In this document: piece by piece, positions 17,375 to 25,838 of the stretch
Layout of the letters: each line of letters opens with the position of its first letter
How positions within the stretch are numbered: position 1 is the first letter of the stretch
Assembly: GCF_005280655.1 (NCBI RefSeq)
Contig: NZ_CP040058.1
Location: 2,890,001 to 2,954,000, forward strand
Reading direction: 5' to 3'
DNA length: 64,000 nt
From: Anaerostipes rhamnosivorans
GTDB taxonomy: Bacteria; Bacillota; Clostridia; Lachnospirales; Lachnospiraceae
Position numbers and translations under genes: made by a program
Notes under the pieces: generated by a model
What the model was told of the DNA's origin: nothing
What the model saw: the letters and a program-made list of their open reading frames with translations, nothing else
Database searches by the model: none

Positions 17375-17824
17375 TTAAAAAATACTCCCTAAATTCACCC
17401 CTTTAGGATATACTTTTTTTTGTTCCTCCCATTGGACAACAAATCTATCTGTGATAGGATACACTAACCTTCCAGTTAATGTAGGTTTATCTATTCTATC
17501 AAATACTTCTATATATACCAACTTTATTCTCATTAGTTTACCAATATAAAAAAACGGAACAGCAACTGCAGCGCCAGATGATATTATTAAATCAGGTTTT
17601 TCTTTCACCAAGACTTTAATTGCTAAAAATGTGTTTTTTATTAGATTTCTAACATTTCTATTCGTTGGGTAGTAACATCTATATATTGTTTCTTTTTTCA
17701 ATAAACTATTTGCATCTTCTTTATCGAAGGTCACCCAAAATCGCTCTTTGTTTTCCCAGAATGATTTCAACATATACAAATGCATTAGATGGCCTCCGCT
17801 AGACCCTACTAAACAAATCTTCAT
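17375..17824 (-). CDS. Alg14-like glycosyltransferase partner (PssD/Cps14F-like)
   Basis: 149-residue protein with CLVGSSGGHLMHL at the N-terminus and IISSGAAVAVPFFYIGK followed by YIEVFDRI, the membrane-binding Alg14 half that recruits the Alg13-like catalytic subunit. A hydrophobic stretch around residues 83-97 fits membrane association. The pair downstream of a glycosyl-phosphotransferase is the standard opening of Gram-positive capsule operons. RBS AGAGAGG precedes the ATG. The acceptor is expected to be the undecaprenyl-PP-sugar made by the product of the gene upstream. Confidence 0.88.
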   Translation of the reverse strand: MKICLVGSSGGHLMHLYMLKSFWENKERFWVTFDKEDANSLLKKETIYRCYYPTNRNVRNLIKNTFLAIKVLVKEKPDLIISSGAAVAVPFFYIGKLMRIKLVYIEVFDRIDKPTLTGRLVYPITDRFVVQWEEQKKVYPKGVNLGSIF

Positions 17825-17850
17825 AAATCTTCCTCTCTAAATAGCGGTTA

Positions 17851-19266
17851 TTATCTCGCACCACTGCTCATTAATACTACTCGGATAGTCTTTAAAATAA
17901 TACCCAAGTCTTTTTTTAGTGACCAGTTATTAATATAGTCTACATCCATAGCAACTATTTCTTCAAAATCCTGAATATCATTTCTTCCACTCACCTGCCA
18001 TACTCCAGTCAAACCGGGAGTCATGCTTAGACGCTGTTTATGGTAGCCCTCATAATGCTCAAATTCATCAACCGTAGGAGGTCTTGTTCCTACTAAACTC
18101 ATATCGCCTTTTAACACATTCCAAAATTGAGGTAACTCATCAATGCTGGCTTTTCTAATTATTCTTCCAATTCTCGTAACCCTAGGATCCTTTTTAATCT
18201 TAAACATCAGTCCATTCATTTCATTTTTTTCAATTAACTCTTTTTTTCTTTCCTCTGCATCTACATACATAGATCTAAACTTATAGATATTAAAGATTCT
18301 CCCATTTCTTCCGACTCTTTTTTGAGAAAAAAAGATTGGACCTGGCGATTCAATTTTAATTAAAGGCCCAAGCAACAATGTAATAAAAAAGGTTATTACT
18401 AATCCGATACATGCTCCTAAAATATCAATCAGCCTTTTCATAAAAACCATATGAAGTGGAGTTATTTTAGGTGCAAAACATACTGTATTATATTGCCCGA
18501 CTTTGTCTATATATTTTTCAGTAGCAATTTCCATATTAAACAAATCGATGTTCATCTTTACAGATATACCCATGTCTCTAAAATTTTGAACTATATCTTT
18601 TATTGCAATTCTATTAGATTCTGATGTGTAAATAAAGATTTCATCTACAACAGAACGTACTGTATATAAAAACATATTTTCTTTGTTTGCAACAACAGGG
18701 ATTCCATGGATCTTGCGTCCAATCCAATCTTGATCTAAAATGATAACTCCTGTGATCCATAAGTTCCAGGTCTTTTCTTTGATTATGTTTCCAATAATCT
18801 CATCAGCCTTTTCACTGGTAGTTACTATCAGCATCTTCTGGCTAGTCTGACTATATTTTTTAAATCTCAACATATAATAACGATACAAACTATGTACTAC
18901 TTGCATCCAAATAAAACTAAATACCATAGTCATAATATAAATAAAGCGTGAATAATCCTTTGCGTCGTCGATTAAATAGGCGACCGTAGCCATAAAAGCC
19001 GCCGCAATTACATTAATCTTAAAATTATGCCATAATTCTTTGATGAATGTTCTTTTAAAAAAGTTTTCATTTGGATAAAAAAGAAAATAATTTAGTGTCA
19101 ATATAAAAATTGCAATGATTAGTCTATATAGAACCATATTATCAACGTATAATCTCACATCTCCCTGAAATCTAAGTAGAATCATTAAAAAGTAGCCCAA
19201 GATAATTCCTAAAACGTCGAAAAAATAAATTATGAGATTTTGCTTCTGAGATTGTTTAATATTCAT
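17851..19266 (-). CDS. Polyprenyl glycosyl-1-phosphate transferase, initiating enzyme
   Basis: 471-residue WbaP/CpsE-type enzyme that starts repeat-unit synthesis by moving a sugar-1-phosphate to undecaprenyl phosphate. The N-terminal half has about four membrane helices and a Rossmann-like CoA-binding-type segment. A further helix (DILGACIGLVITFFITLLL) precedes the catalytic bacterial sugar transferase domain with SPGPIFFSQKRVGRNG, YKFRSM, RKASIDELPQFWNVLKGDM and GLTGVWQVSGRN. It is the first gene of the leftward operon; GAGGGTG lies ahead of the ATG. The sugar (glucose, galactose or GlcNAc) cannot be told. Confidence 0.92.
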   Translation of the reverse strand: MNIKQSQKQNLIIYFFDVLGIILGYFLMILLRFQGDVRLYVDNMVLYRLIIAIFILTLNYFLFYPNENFFKRTFIKELWHNFKINVIAAAFMATVAYLIDDAKDYSRFIYIMTMVFSFIWMQVVHSLYRYYMLRFKKYSQTSQKMLIVTTSEKADEIIGNIIKEKTWNLWITGVIILDQDWIGRKIHGIPVVANKENMFLYTVRSVVDEIFIYTSESNRIAIKDIVQNFRDMGISVKMNIDLFNMEIATEKYIDKVGQYNTVCFAPKITPLHMVFMKRLIDILGACIGLVITFFITLLLGPLIKIESPGPIFFSQKRVGRNGRIFNIYKFRSMYVDAEERKKELIEKNEMNGLMFKIKKDPRVTRIGRIIRKASIDELPQFWNVLKGDMSLVGTRPPTVDEFEHYEGYHKQRLSMTPGLTGVWQVSGRNDIQDFEEIVAMDVDYINNWSLKKDLGIILKTIRVVLMSSGAR

Positions 19267-19487
19267 ATTTCTACACCCTCTATTTCATCGAAATGTATAC
19301 CTTTTTTATCTTCTTTATCTATTTTAACAGTCAGGGTTATAAAAATCACATGTATTGTTTAAGAAAATTAACAGTGTTCATTTTCATCGGATCTTCAAAT
19401 CTTTTAATGAGCATGTGCTTGTCTTTTTTAGTTCGTTTTTGACTGTCTCGTTATAGCCTTTTAAACTGTTTCTGAAATTTGTTTGGT

Positions 19488-19516
19488 TTTAAATCTTTGT
19501 TTATGTACCGTCACAA
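19488..19516 (-). promoter_or_regulatory. Candidate promoter of the polysaccharide operon
   Basis: TTGTGA and TTTAAA on the minus strand are 17 bases apart. Both boxes match consensus at four of six positions. It would give a leader of about 210 nt. Other weak combinations exist closer to the gene. Confidence 0.3.
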
Positions 19517-19533
19517 TAATTATATTTTCCGAC

Positions 19534-19547
19534 ATATCATTTGATAT
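19534..19547. promoter_or_regulatory. Palindromic operator candidate
   Basis: Perfect inverted repeat ATATCA-TT-TGATAT located about 20 bases upstream of the candidate -35 box. The position suits a regulator-binding site. AT-richness makes a chance occurrence possible. Confidence 0.25.
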
Positions 19548-19624
19548 TTAAGAAAAAACTGTCTAATTCTTGATTTTAGGAATCCCATAGCCACATTGTC
19601 CCTATTATAATTAATACCCCATGC

Positions 19625-21010
19625 CTACCAAAATTTCTTATTTGTCGTAATATAGTCCACTTTTTTATTAATAAAATCCCAAACTTTTTCCTCATTATCA
19701 ACAGTCCACAAGTTTACCAGCACTTTGGAATTTAAAAACTGATTTAATGTTGAGTCTGAAATTTTAGTGTAATTGCAATCCAGGGCAATTCCTCTTTTAT
19801 AATAGTAATTAATCATGCCTGGATTTGCATCATTGGTAACATGCTGTAGCTTGACATTTGGCATATCCTTTACTATTTTTCTCATCTCAACCATGGTGTC
19901 AAAGTCATAAGCAATAAACATATATTGTCCGCCGTCCATTTTTGTCTCCACAGTATCACTTAATTTCTGTAAATCATCTTCCACAACTCCCTGCATCCTG
20001 CTGTCTGCAACTTTGCCGTTCGTCGTATACTCCATCTTGATCTCAATAACCGGTACCATATCTTTCTCTTTACACACCTTCAGATAGTCTTCTAAGAAGG
20101 CTACTTGATTAGCTTTTGGATCATTCTTGTATTTTGAAATATTGTTACCGCTGATTATCTTTCTACTTTTTATATCCTCTGACGTCATATCTTCAGGCCT
20201 TTTATCAACACCACACATCCTTTTCAAAGTTGTATCATGCATGGCAACAAATTCGCCATCACTTGTCATACGGATATCTGTCTCCGCACCCCAGAATCCT
20301 GCCTCTCCTGCAAGCTCAAATGCTTTCACTGTATTTTCCGGAGCCTCTGAACTTAACCCGCGGTGTGCCACAAATTTGGTCCCGCTGCTTGGATTACTTG
20401 TAATTTTACCAATCACCCTTACCGGATAGCTTGATTTCTTCTTAGATCCGTCTGCCGCTGTCGCCGTAATAGTTGCAGTCCCCTGTCCTTTTGCATAGAT
20501 CTTCCCTGAAGAATTAACCGTCGCCACCTTTGTGTTGGATGACTTATATGTAACTTTCTTATTGTAAGCATATGATGGTGAAACTGTAGGTTTTCTGGTA
20601 TAGTACTTTCCCTGCTGGAGAACAGCTTTGCTTGAACTGAACGATACCTTGGATACCTTCTTCGTTTTTACCGTAACCTTACATCTTACCTTTTTAGACT
20701 TCTGTGATTTTACCCTGGCTGTGATGTAGGCCGTCCCGTTCTTCTTCGCAGTTACAGTTCCTTTAGAACTGACCGTCGCCACCTTCTTATTACTGGAATA
20801 CCACTGAAGCTTTCTGCTTTTGGCTTTGGACGGAGTTATTTTTACTGTAAACTTTTTGGATGTGCCCCTGTACATGGTCTTTTTGGAAGAAACATTGGAA
20901 AATTTAATCTTTTTTACCTTAGGGGTTTTGGCTGACACAGTATTTGTGCCCATCAAAATAAACGCCATACACAATGATGCCGTTCGCAATAAAAATTTTA
21001 GCTTTTTCAT
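19625..21010 (-). CDS. Secreted glycerophosphodiester phosphodiesterase with Ig-like domains
   Basis: Exported 461-residue enzyme. A signal peptide (KKLKFLLRT then a hydrophobic core, cleaved near VSA-KT) is followed by two lysine-rich Big_2-type Ig-like repeats at about residues 25-200, each ending in the GTATITA/GTAYITA pattern. A GDPD catalytic domain follows, with FVAHRGLSSEAPENT, ETDIRMTSDGEFVAMHD and VIEIKME carrying the metal and acid-base residues. It would hydrolyse glycerophosphodiesters, perhaps teichoic-acid or lipid-derived, outside the cell. The ATG at 21,010 follows GAGGTG; another ATG lies 12 bases upstream. It has its own promoter (21,087-21,115). There is no sortase motif, so cell-wall association would be by charge. 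Confidence 0.88.
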   Translation of the reverse strand: MKKLKFLLRTASLCMAFILMGTNTVSAKTPKVKKIKFSNVSSKKTMYRGTSKKFTVKITPSKAKSRKLQWYSSNKKVATVSSKGTVTAKKNGTAYITARVKSQKSKKVRCKVTVKTKKVSKVSFSSSKAVLQQGKYYTRKPTVSPSYAYNKKVTYKSSNTKVATVNSSGKIYAKGQGTATITATAADGSKKKSSYPVRVIGKITSNPSSGTKFVAHRGLSSEAPENTVKAFELAGEAGFWGAETDIRMTSDGEFVAMHDTTLKRMCGVDKRPEDMTSEDIKSRKIISGNNISKYKNDPKANQVAFLEDYLKVCKEKDMVPVIEIKMEYTTNGKVADSRMQGVVEDDLQKLSDTVETKMDGGQYMFIAYDFDTMVEMRKIVKDMPNVKLQHVTNDANPGMINYYYKRGIALDCNYTKISDSTLNQFLNSKVLVNLWTVDNEEKVWDFINKKVDYITTNKKFW

Positions 21011-21079
21011 ACTACACCTCATTCTTTCTCTCTCAGCTAAACACTAAACCTCTGTCCCCATCCTAGACTTATCTCTTTG

Positions 21080-21123
21080 ATTCCCTATTTTATCACAAAA
21101 GTAACATTTCTACAACATATTTG
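21080..21123 (-). repeat. Right copy of 44-bp promoter-bearing direct repeat
   Basis: Matches 1573-1616 at 41 of 44 positions in the same orientation, upstream of the intact Ig-like/GDPD gene. The promoter portion is much better conserved between the copies than the coding remnant, which suggests either selection on a regulatory site or recent exchange. Confidence 0.85.
21087..21115 (-). promoter_or_regulatory. Promoter of the Ig-like/GDPD gene
   Basis: TTGTAG and TAAAAT on the minus strand are separated by 17 bases, about 77 bases before the start codon. ATGTT is repeated 11 bases apart across the -35 region, a possible direct-repeat binding site. Confidence 0.6.
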
Positions 21124-21179
21124 CCCTATTCCAGTTCTCCGATTAAAACAAAATTCAACATTCCGCATTATTTTGGTAA

Positions 21180-23159
21180 CTATATTTTCACTTTCTTTAT
21201 TTTCTCGTTACCGCTTCGGTCTACCACATATATCGTATAATATCTGCCCCTTTTCGCCTGAAAGCTGGCACTGCCTTTCTTATTCTTCAGCCTGCTTCCC
21301 TTTTTCCCTTGCTTAAAATAAGAAACCGATTTCTTTCCTTTTGCATATCTGAATTTTAATGTCTTTTTGCTCTCGTCTGAGGCTTTTATCCTAACTTTTG
21401 CTTTTGAACGGCTCTTTTTATATACTTTGACATTAAGCTTCGGCGGCTTCCCGGCAGTGATCTTTACGGTCTTCACTGTCTGGTTCCCTGCGCTGTCTCT
21501 AGCATAAACCGTATAATACCCGGCCTTTTTTACTTTGAGTGTCCCGTTTTTTACGTTATATCCCCTTTTTCCATTGGAAAAGTAAGCGGAAGTCTTCTTT
21601 CCCGTTATGTATTTAACTGCAGTAACTCTCGTACTGCCTCTCTTTTTGGCACTGACCTTTGCCAGAGAATAATTCTTCTTCTGTGTTGTTTTAACTGTAA
21701 TATATGGTGGATAGTAATTAGAATTCACAGTCTTTTCAGCATTCAAATATCCGCCGGACGCCACTTTTCCATTTAAGCTGCTGATTCTGGTTGCTCCGCG
21801 CTTCAACGCATTTTTCGCCATAGCAGGGGTTATTCCTTGGTACTTTGCGTAGATTAAAGCTGCTGTACCGGTCACCATAGGCGCTGCCATAGAGGTTCCG
21901 GTCTCAACGATGCCCCGTTCATTAACACCCAGGCTGAATATGTCCGTCCCCGGCGCTGCCAGCAGAACACTTTTCTTTCCATAGTTTGAGTAAGACTCTA
22001 AGTAACCTGTGTAATCAAGATTTGCAACCGATATCACGTTGCTGTAATTATAGCTGGCCGGATAAGCAGGATATCTGTCATTGTTGTTTCTCTCATTTCC
22101 CGCAGCGCAGATAAACAGCATATCTTTACTATCTTTTATCACATCCCTGAGCATCTTATCGTTCTGGTAGGATCCAAAGCTAAAATTACATATCTTGGCC
22201 CCCATCTTTTTGGCATATTTTATACCCTTGATGACACTCAAGGTTGTTCCTTCTCCTTTTCTCCCGCCCAGAACCTTGATGGTCATAAGCTTTACATTGG
22301 TGCCCGATGCAATCCCCGCTATTCCATAGCCATTGTTGCGCACAGCGGCGATAGTCCCCGCCCCATGGGTCCCATGGTCATCCTCATAATTATTGTAGCT
22401 ATAAGCCCTGTTTGAATAGACTTTGTTATTGTTATTATAAAAATTCCAGCCATAAATATCATCTTTGTAGCCGTTTTTATCACTGTCTTTCCCGTTTTTC
22501 TTTTCTTTCGTATTCTTCCACATAACGGACTTAAGGCCAGTACTAGTGTAGTCTACTCCGGTATCAATATTGGCCACAATGACCTTACTCGTATTTTTTT
22601 TATTCAGCTGTTTCCAAAGGTTCTTTACATTAATATCCAATCCCTTTTTCTGTGGAATCGTAACACCCTGTCCCCCGCCCTGAGTTCGGACAAAGTCTGT
22701 AAGATTTGTTCCATAGTTATAGAGCCCCCACTGTACATAAAAGAAAGGATCGTTAACACCAGCCGTTTTCATGGCGGTCTCTCTCTCGGATACTCTGCCG
22801 TTTCCGTCTACCAGCCGATAAACATAATTGGGCTGTACATATTCTACATCATCATTTTTATCCAGTTCTTTCACTGCAGCTGCCGTCTCTTTTTTTGTGT
22901 CCGCCTTGACCACAGCTACCGTCCCCGTTATCTGCTCGGCTTCTCCCGGTGTTTCCTCTATGATATTTTCTTTTTTTGTCTCGGATACACCGTCTTTGAA
23001 TTTTACAATGACCTCTTTTGTCTTATATTCGTTTGGATCCGTCACTGATGTCGCGGTGCTCTCAGATTCATCGGCCCGGACTGGCTTTGTCCCTGGCTGA
23101 ACGAACATAAGGCCCCCTGCAAGGCAGACTGCTGTCAATGTACTTATAGCTCTTCTCAT
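21180..23159 (-). CDS. Secreted subtilisin-like serine protease (S8)
   Basis: 659-residue exported protease. A signal peptide ends near PVRA (residue 29). An inhibitor-I9-like propeptide at about 47-114 includes EVIVKFKDG and VEYVQPNYVY. The catalytic triad is visible: Asp199 (NIDTG), His262 (DDHGTHGAG), Ser423 (GTSMAAP), with oxyanion Asn355 (CAAGN). The C-terminal about 160 residues form two Ig-like beta modules (YYTVYARDSAGNQ and YYTIYVVDRSGNE) with a very basic composition. There is no sortase motif. The ATG at 23,159 has AGAGGAA about 9 bases ahead and overlaps the upstream YfhO stop as ATGA, implying translational coupling to a glycosyltransferase gene. Confidence 0.92.
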   Translation of the reverse strand: MRRAISTLTAVCLAGGLMFVQPGTKPVRADESESTATSVTDPNEYKTKEVIVKFKDGVSETKKENIIEETPGEAEQITGTVAVVKADTKKETAAAVKELDKNDDVEYVQPNYVYRLVDGNGRVSERETAMKTAGVNDPFFYVQWGLYNYGTNLTDFVRTQGGGQGVTIPQKKGLDINVKNLWKQLNKKNTSKVIVANIDTGVDYTSTGLKSVMWKNTKEKKNGKDSDKNGYKDDIYGWNFYNNNNKVYSNRAYSYNNYEDDHGTHGAGTIAAVRNNGYGIAGIASGTNVKLMTIKVLGGRKGEGTTLSVIKGIKYAKKMGAKICNFSFGSYQNDKMLRDVIKDSKDMLFICAAGNERNNNDRYPAYPASYNYSNVISVANLDYTGYLESYSNYGKKSVLLAAPGTDIFSLGVNERGIVETGTSMAAPMVTGTAALIYAKYQGITPAMAKNALKRGATRISSLNGKVASGGYLNAEKTVNSNYYPPYITVKTTQKKNYSLAKVSAKKRGSTRVTAVKYITGKKTSAYFSNGKRGYNVKNGTLKVKKAGYYTVYARDSAGNQTVKTVKITAGKPPKLNVKVYKKSRSKAKVRIKASDESKKTLKFRYAKGKKSVSYFKQGKKGSRLKNKKGSASFQAKRGRYYTIYVVDRSGNEKIKKVKI

Positions 23160-25822
23160 ACTCTTTTCCTCTTCTTTCTGGATACTACAATATAAATTAT
23201 CAAGATGATCCCTGCAGACGTACTGACAGCAACTCCCGGGATCAGCCACGGAGTTGTGTAATTTAACGTGATTTTGTGTTCACCCGGCGTAAGGACTAAC
23301 CCCATATACATACCGTTAGTTTTTAATATTTTGGTCTCCCTGCCGTCGACTTTCGCTGACCATCCCTTAGAATATGCCACCGGAATACACAACAATTTGG
23401 TTTTCTTAGTCTTGATCTGCCCTGAAAACACATTGTCTTTATAAGTAATATTCTGAAGTGAATTCTTCTTCCTGTTTTTCAGCTCTTTCTGCATCTTTTC
23501 AGGATTTACTGAGATCAGAGAGATAGACTCTACACTGTATGTTCCAGAGCTTAAAAAATTCACTTCAAAGTCCCCTTCCCCGGTAATTTTCATCAGATAA
23601 TCATGGCGTCCAAAATAGTAGGAACTCATTTTATCCTGCATATAAATATGCTGTTCCTTTGAGCCGTCTATGACATCGATCCCTCTGTTGCCTTTTTTCC
23701 CTTTTAAGGCGATATCTGAGATGTTGGATTTGTTTTTTGTCAAAGGGCTGTACCGGAGATTCTTAATATAGATGTAATTCTCCTTTTTGGAATTCAGATT
23801 GACACGATACTTTTTGGTCTTTCCTCCCTCATTGACCGACAGGCTTTGTCTGCCAGAAAGTCGTTTCTCTCCAACATGTATAGAAGAACGTTCCTGCTTC
23901 TTAAGGCCTTCTACACCCTCATCCAGAACTGCCGATTTGATCATCGCCTGCTCACGTTCTGCCCCGTTCATGGAATCGTACTCCTTTTGGCTCATCCATG
24001 AATCATACGTATACCCAAACGGAAGGGCATATGGGTTTTCATAGAGCCTGACCCCATCTGTCTCATAGAGCAGACGGCAGTCCTTCAGGTTCTCATTTTC
24101 AGGTACCATAATATATTTGACTGAGGCAAGGCTTAAAAGCCCCTGTCTCAGATCCACACCGTGATACTTGTCAGCATACTGCATTCCCAGCGTTTCGTAG
24201 CTGCGTACTGCCTCCATTGTCTCCTTGGGGATAATACTATAGTAAGCGCTGACTGTATTCAATTCGTCCAGAACACCATAATTGTGGAACCTCTGAGTTT
24301 CATTGTGGACTCTGACCATCTGGCCTGCAGCCTGCTCTTTCAGCTGTTTATTTTCATCAGAAGAAAGCAGTCTCATGGCTTCTCCATGGTTTAAAAACTC
24401 ACTTATATAATTTCTCCCTCCGTCACCAAAACGGTAAAATCCATGGACCCCGATGCTGACCACAATCAGCACTGAGATAACAATTCTGGTGGCTATATTC
24501 TTACTATCCATACTTTTCCACTGGAAAAACAGTAACACCAGATAAAACAAAAAGAGAAAAATACCGGCTATATAGGCTCCATCATTTTTAAACACATCCG
24601 GCTTGCTAAACTCAGCCACTCTGATGATCAGGTTATAAATAGAGATACCGATCAATATCCCTATGATCTGGCGCTTGGACATATGGAAAAGTCTCGGATA
24701 CATCTCTGCCACAAGCAGTGCAATGATGAACGTAAAGACAAAGCTCCAACGGTTTGTAACGTAGGAAAAACCGTTAAAGATAAATCCGAACACTGGAAGT
24801 GCCAGGAATATGATACAGCCCAAAAAGGCCAGTTTGTATTTTTTATGTTTCATTCGGCGGGAATACATCAAGAACAGAACAACGATGCCTGCTATAGGAA
24901 TAAAACCTACATTGGTCGACTGTCCGCTGTTTCCATATCCCACAAAATTCTCCAGGAATAAAATATAATACTTGAACGGATAGGCGATTAGATTGTGGAC
25001 CTGTCCGCCTCCACGTCCGTTTCCTAAAAAGCCATAGACAGCAGGCAGAAGAATCACTGCTGAAAGAGCCACTCCCAGAATATAATATCCTGCGAATTCC
25101 CTGAGCAGCACGAGAAAGTTTTTAAGCCTGTCCTCGGCATAGTATTGATAAAACCGGATCAGCGCATAGATGACTGTAAAAATCGTCAGCATATATAAGA
25201 AATAAAAGTTACTCATCGATGCTACCGCAGTAACTGCGATAAACAGGTAAGGACGTTCTTTTTTATAGATCTTTTCAACGCCTAGGCACAGCAATGGAAA
25301 ATAAATCATCGGATTAATAAAAAATGGATGCCTGAGTCCTGAACGGAAAATAAAACCGCAGAACACATACACAAGAGCCCCCATCACAGAGGCAAAATTA
25401 TTTTTGTTCATCTTTCTGCAATATAACATAAAAGCTGTTCCCGCTAAAAACATCCGCAGAAGGATCATAAAATTATACATAACTTCCGTATGTTTCATCG
25501 GCACGAAGATATACAGAAGATTCAGCGGATCACCGATGGCATAATAATTTAACGTGGATAAAATATCCCCTCCGTAGCCAAGATTCATATTCCACATAGG
25601 AAGTGACGAATGCCCTGAGAAAATGCTTTTCACTGCTTCCCGCAGATAATGACCCCAATAAGCCAGAGACTCAAAATGCTGAGTCAGTCCGTCTTCCACG
25701 CCTGCGGCCCAGATAAACGATTTTCCTTCTGCGATAAACGGATAAAAAGCCGCAAAACACATTACAATAAATAATATGAAATATAGCAAATAATATTTCT
25801 TTGTACTCCTTTGTGATGTCAT
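23156..25822 (-). CDS. YfhO-family membrane glycosyltransferase (copy 2)
   Basis: 888-residue polytopic protein of the YfhO family. The N-terminal about 450 residues carry roughly twelve to fourteen membrane helices. An extracytoplasmic domain follows (about 450-840) and one last helix is at the C-terminus before a KKRKR tail. In Bacillus, YfhO acts with CsbB and GtcA to glycosylate lipoteichoic acid outside the cell, using a polyprenyl-phosphate sugar. Conserved features shared with the neighbour include YGGDILSTLNYYAIGDPLNL, GFLGNGR and ALPFGYTYDS. It is 16 bp downstream of its paralogue and its stop overlaps the protease start. AGGAG lies ahead of the ATG. Confidence 0.85.
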   Translation of the reverse strand: MTSQRSTKKYYLLYFILFIVMCFAAFYPFIAEGKSFIWAAGVEDGLTQHFESLAYWGHYLREAVKSIFSGHSSLPMWNMNLGYGGDILSTLNYYAIGDPLNLLYIFVPMKHTEVMYNFMILLRMFLAGTAFMLYCRKMNKNNFASVMGALVYVFCGFIFRSGLRHPFFINPMIYFPLLCLGVEKIYKKERPYLFIAVTAVASMSNFYFLYMLTIFTVIYALIRFYQYYAEDRLKNFLVLLREFAGYYILGVALSAVILLPAVYGFLGNGRGGGQVHNLIAYPFKYYILFLENFVGYGNSGQSTNVGFIPIAGIVVLFLMYSRRMKHKKYKLAFLGCIIFLALPVFGFIFNGFSYVTNRWSFVFTFIIALLVAEMYPRLFHMSKRQIIGILIGISIYNLIIRVAEFSKPDVFKNDGAYIAGIFLFLFYLVLLFFQWKSMDSKNIATRIVISVLIVVSIGVHGFYRFGDGGRNYISEFLNHGEAMRLLSSDENKQLKEQAAGQMVRVHNETQRFHNYGVLDELNTVSAYYSIIPKETMEAVRSYETLGMQYADKYHGVDLRQGLLSLASVKYIMVPENENLKDCRLLYETDGVRLYENPYALPFGYTYDSWMSQKEYDSMNGAEREQAMIKSAVLDEGVEGLKKQERSSIHVGEKRLSGRQSLSVNEGGKTKKYRVNLNSKKENYIYIKNLRYSPLTKNKSNISDIALKGKKGNRGIDVIDGSKEQHIYMQDKMSSYYFGRHDYLMKITGEGDFEVNFLSSGTYSVESISLISVNPEKMQKELKNRKKNSLQNITYKDNVFSGQIKTKKTKLLCIPVAYSKGWSAKVDGRETKILKTNGMYMGLVLTPGEHKITLNYTTPWLIPGVAVSTSAGIILIIYIVVSRKKRKRV

Positions 25823-25838
25823 ATCTCTGTCGCTCCTT

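Larger units (their letters stand above)
19267..19624. other. 358-bp leader/promoter region of the polysaccharide operon
   Basis: Very AT-rich and without coding frames. It holds a candidate promoter (19,488-19,516), a perfect 6-2-6 palindrome (19,534-19,547) and, within the putative transcript, a pair of complementary 7-mers (ACAGTCA and TGACTGT) about 110 nt apart. No clear intrinsic terminator for the upstream gene was seen. The long untranslated leader is compatible with processive antitermination control, but no known leader element was recognised. Confidence 0.45.

Noticed and set aside
1573-21123. Insertion-sequence or integrase-mediated element with att sites
   Set aside because: The 44-bp repeats are promoter regions of paralogous genes; no transposase, integrase or tRNA target is present.
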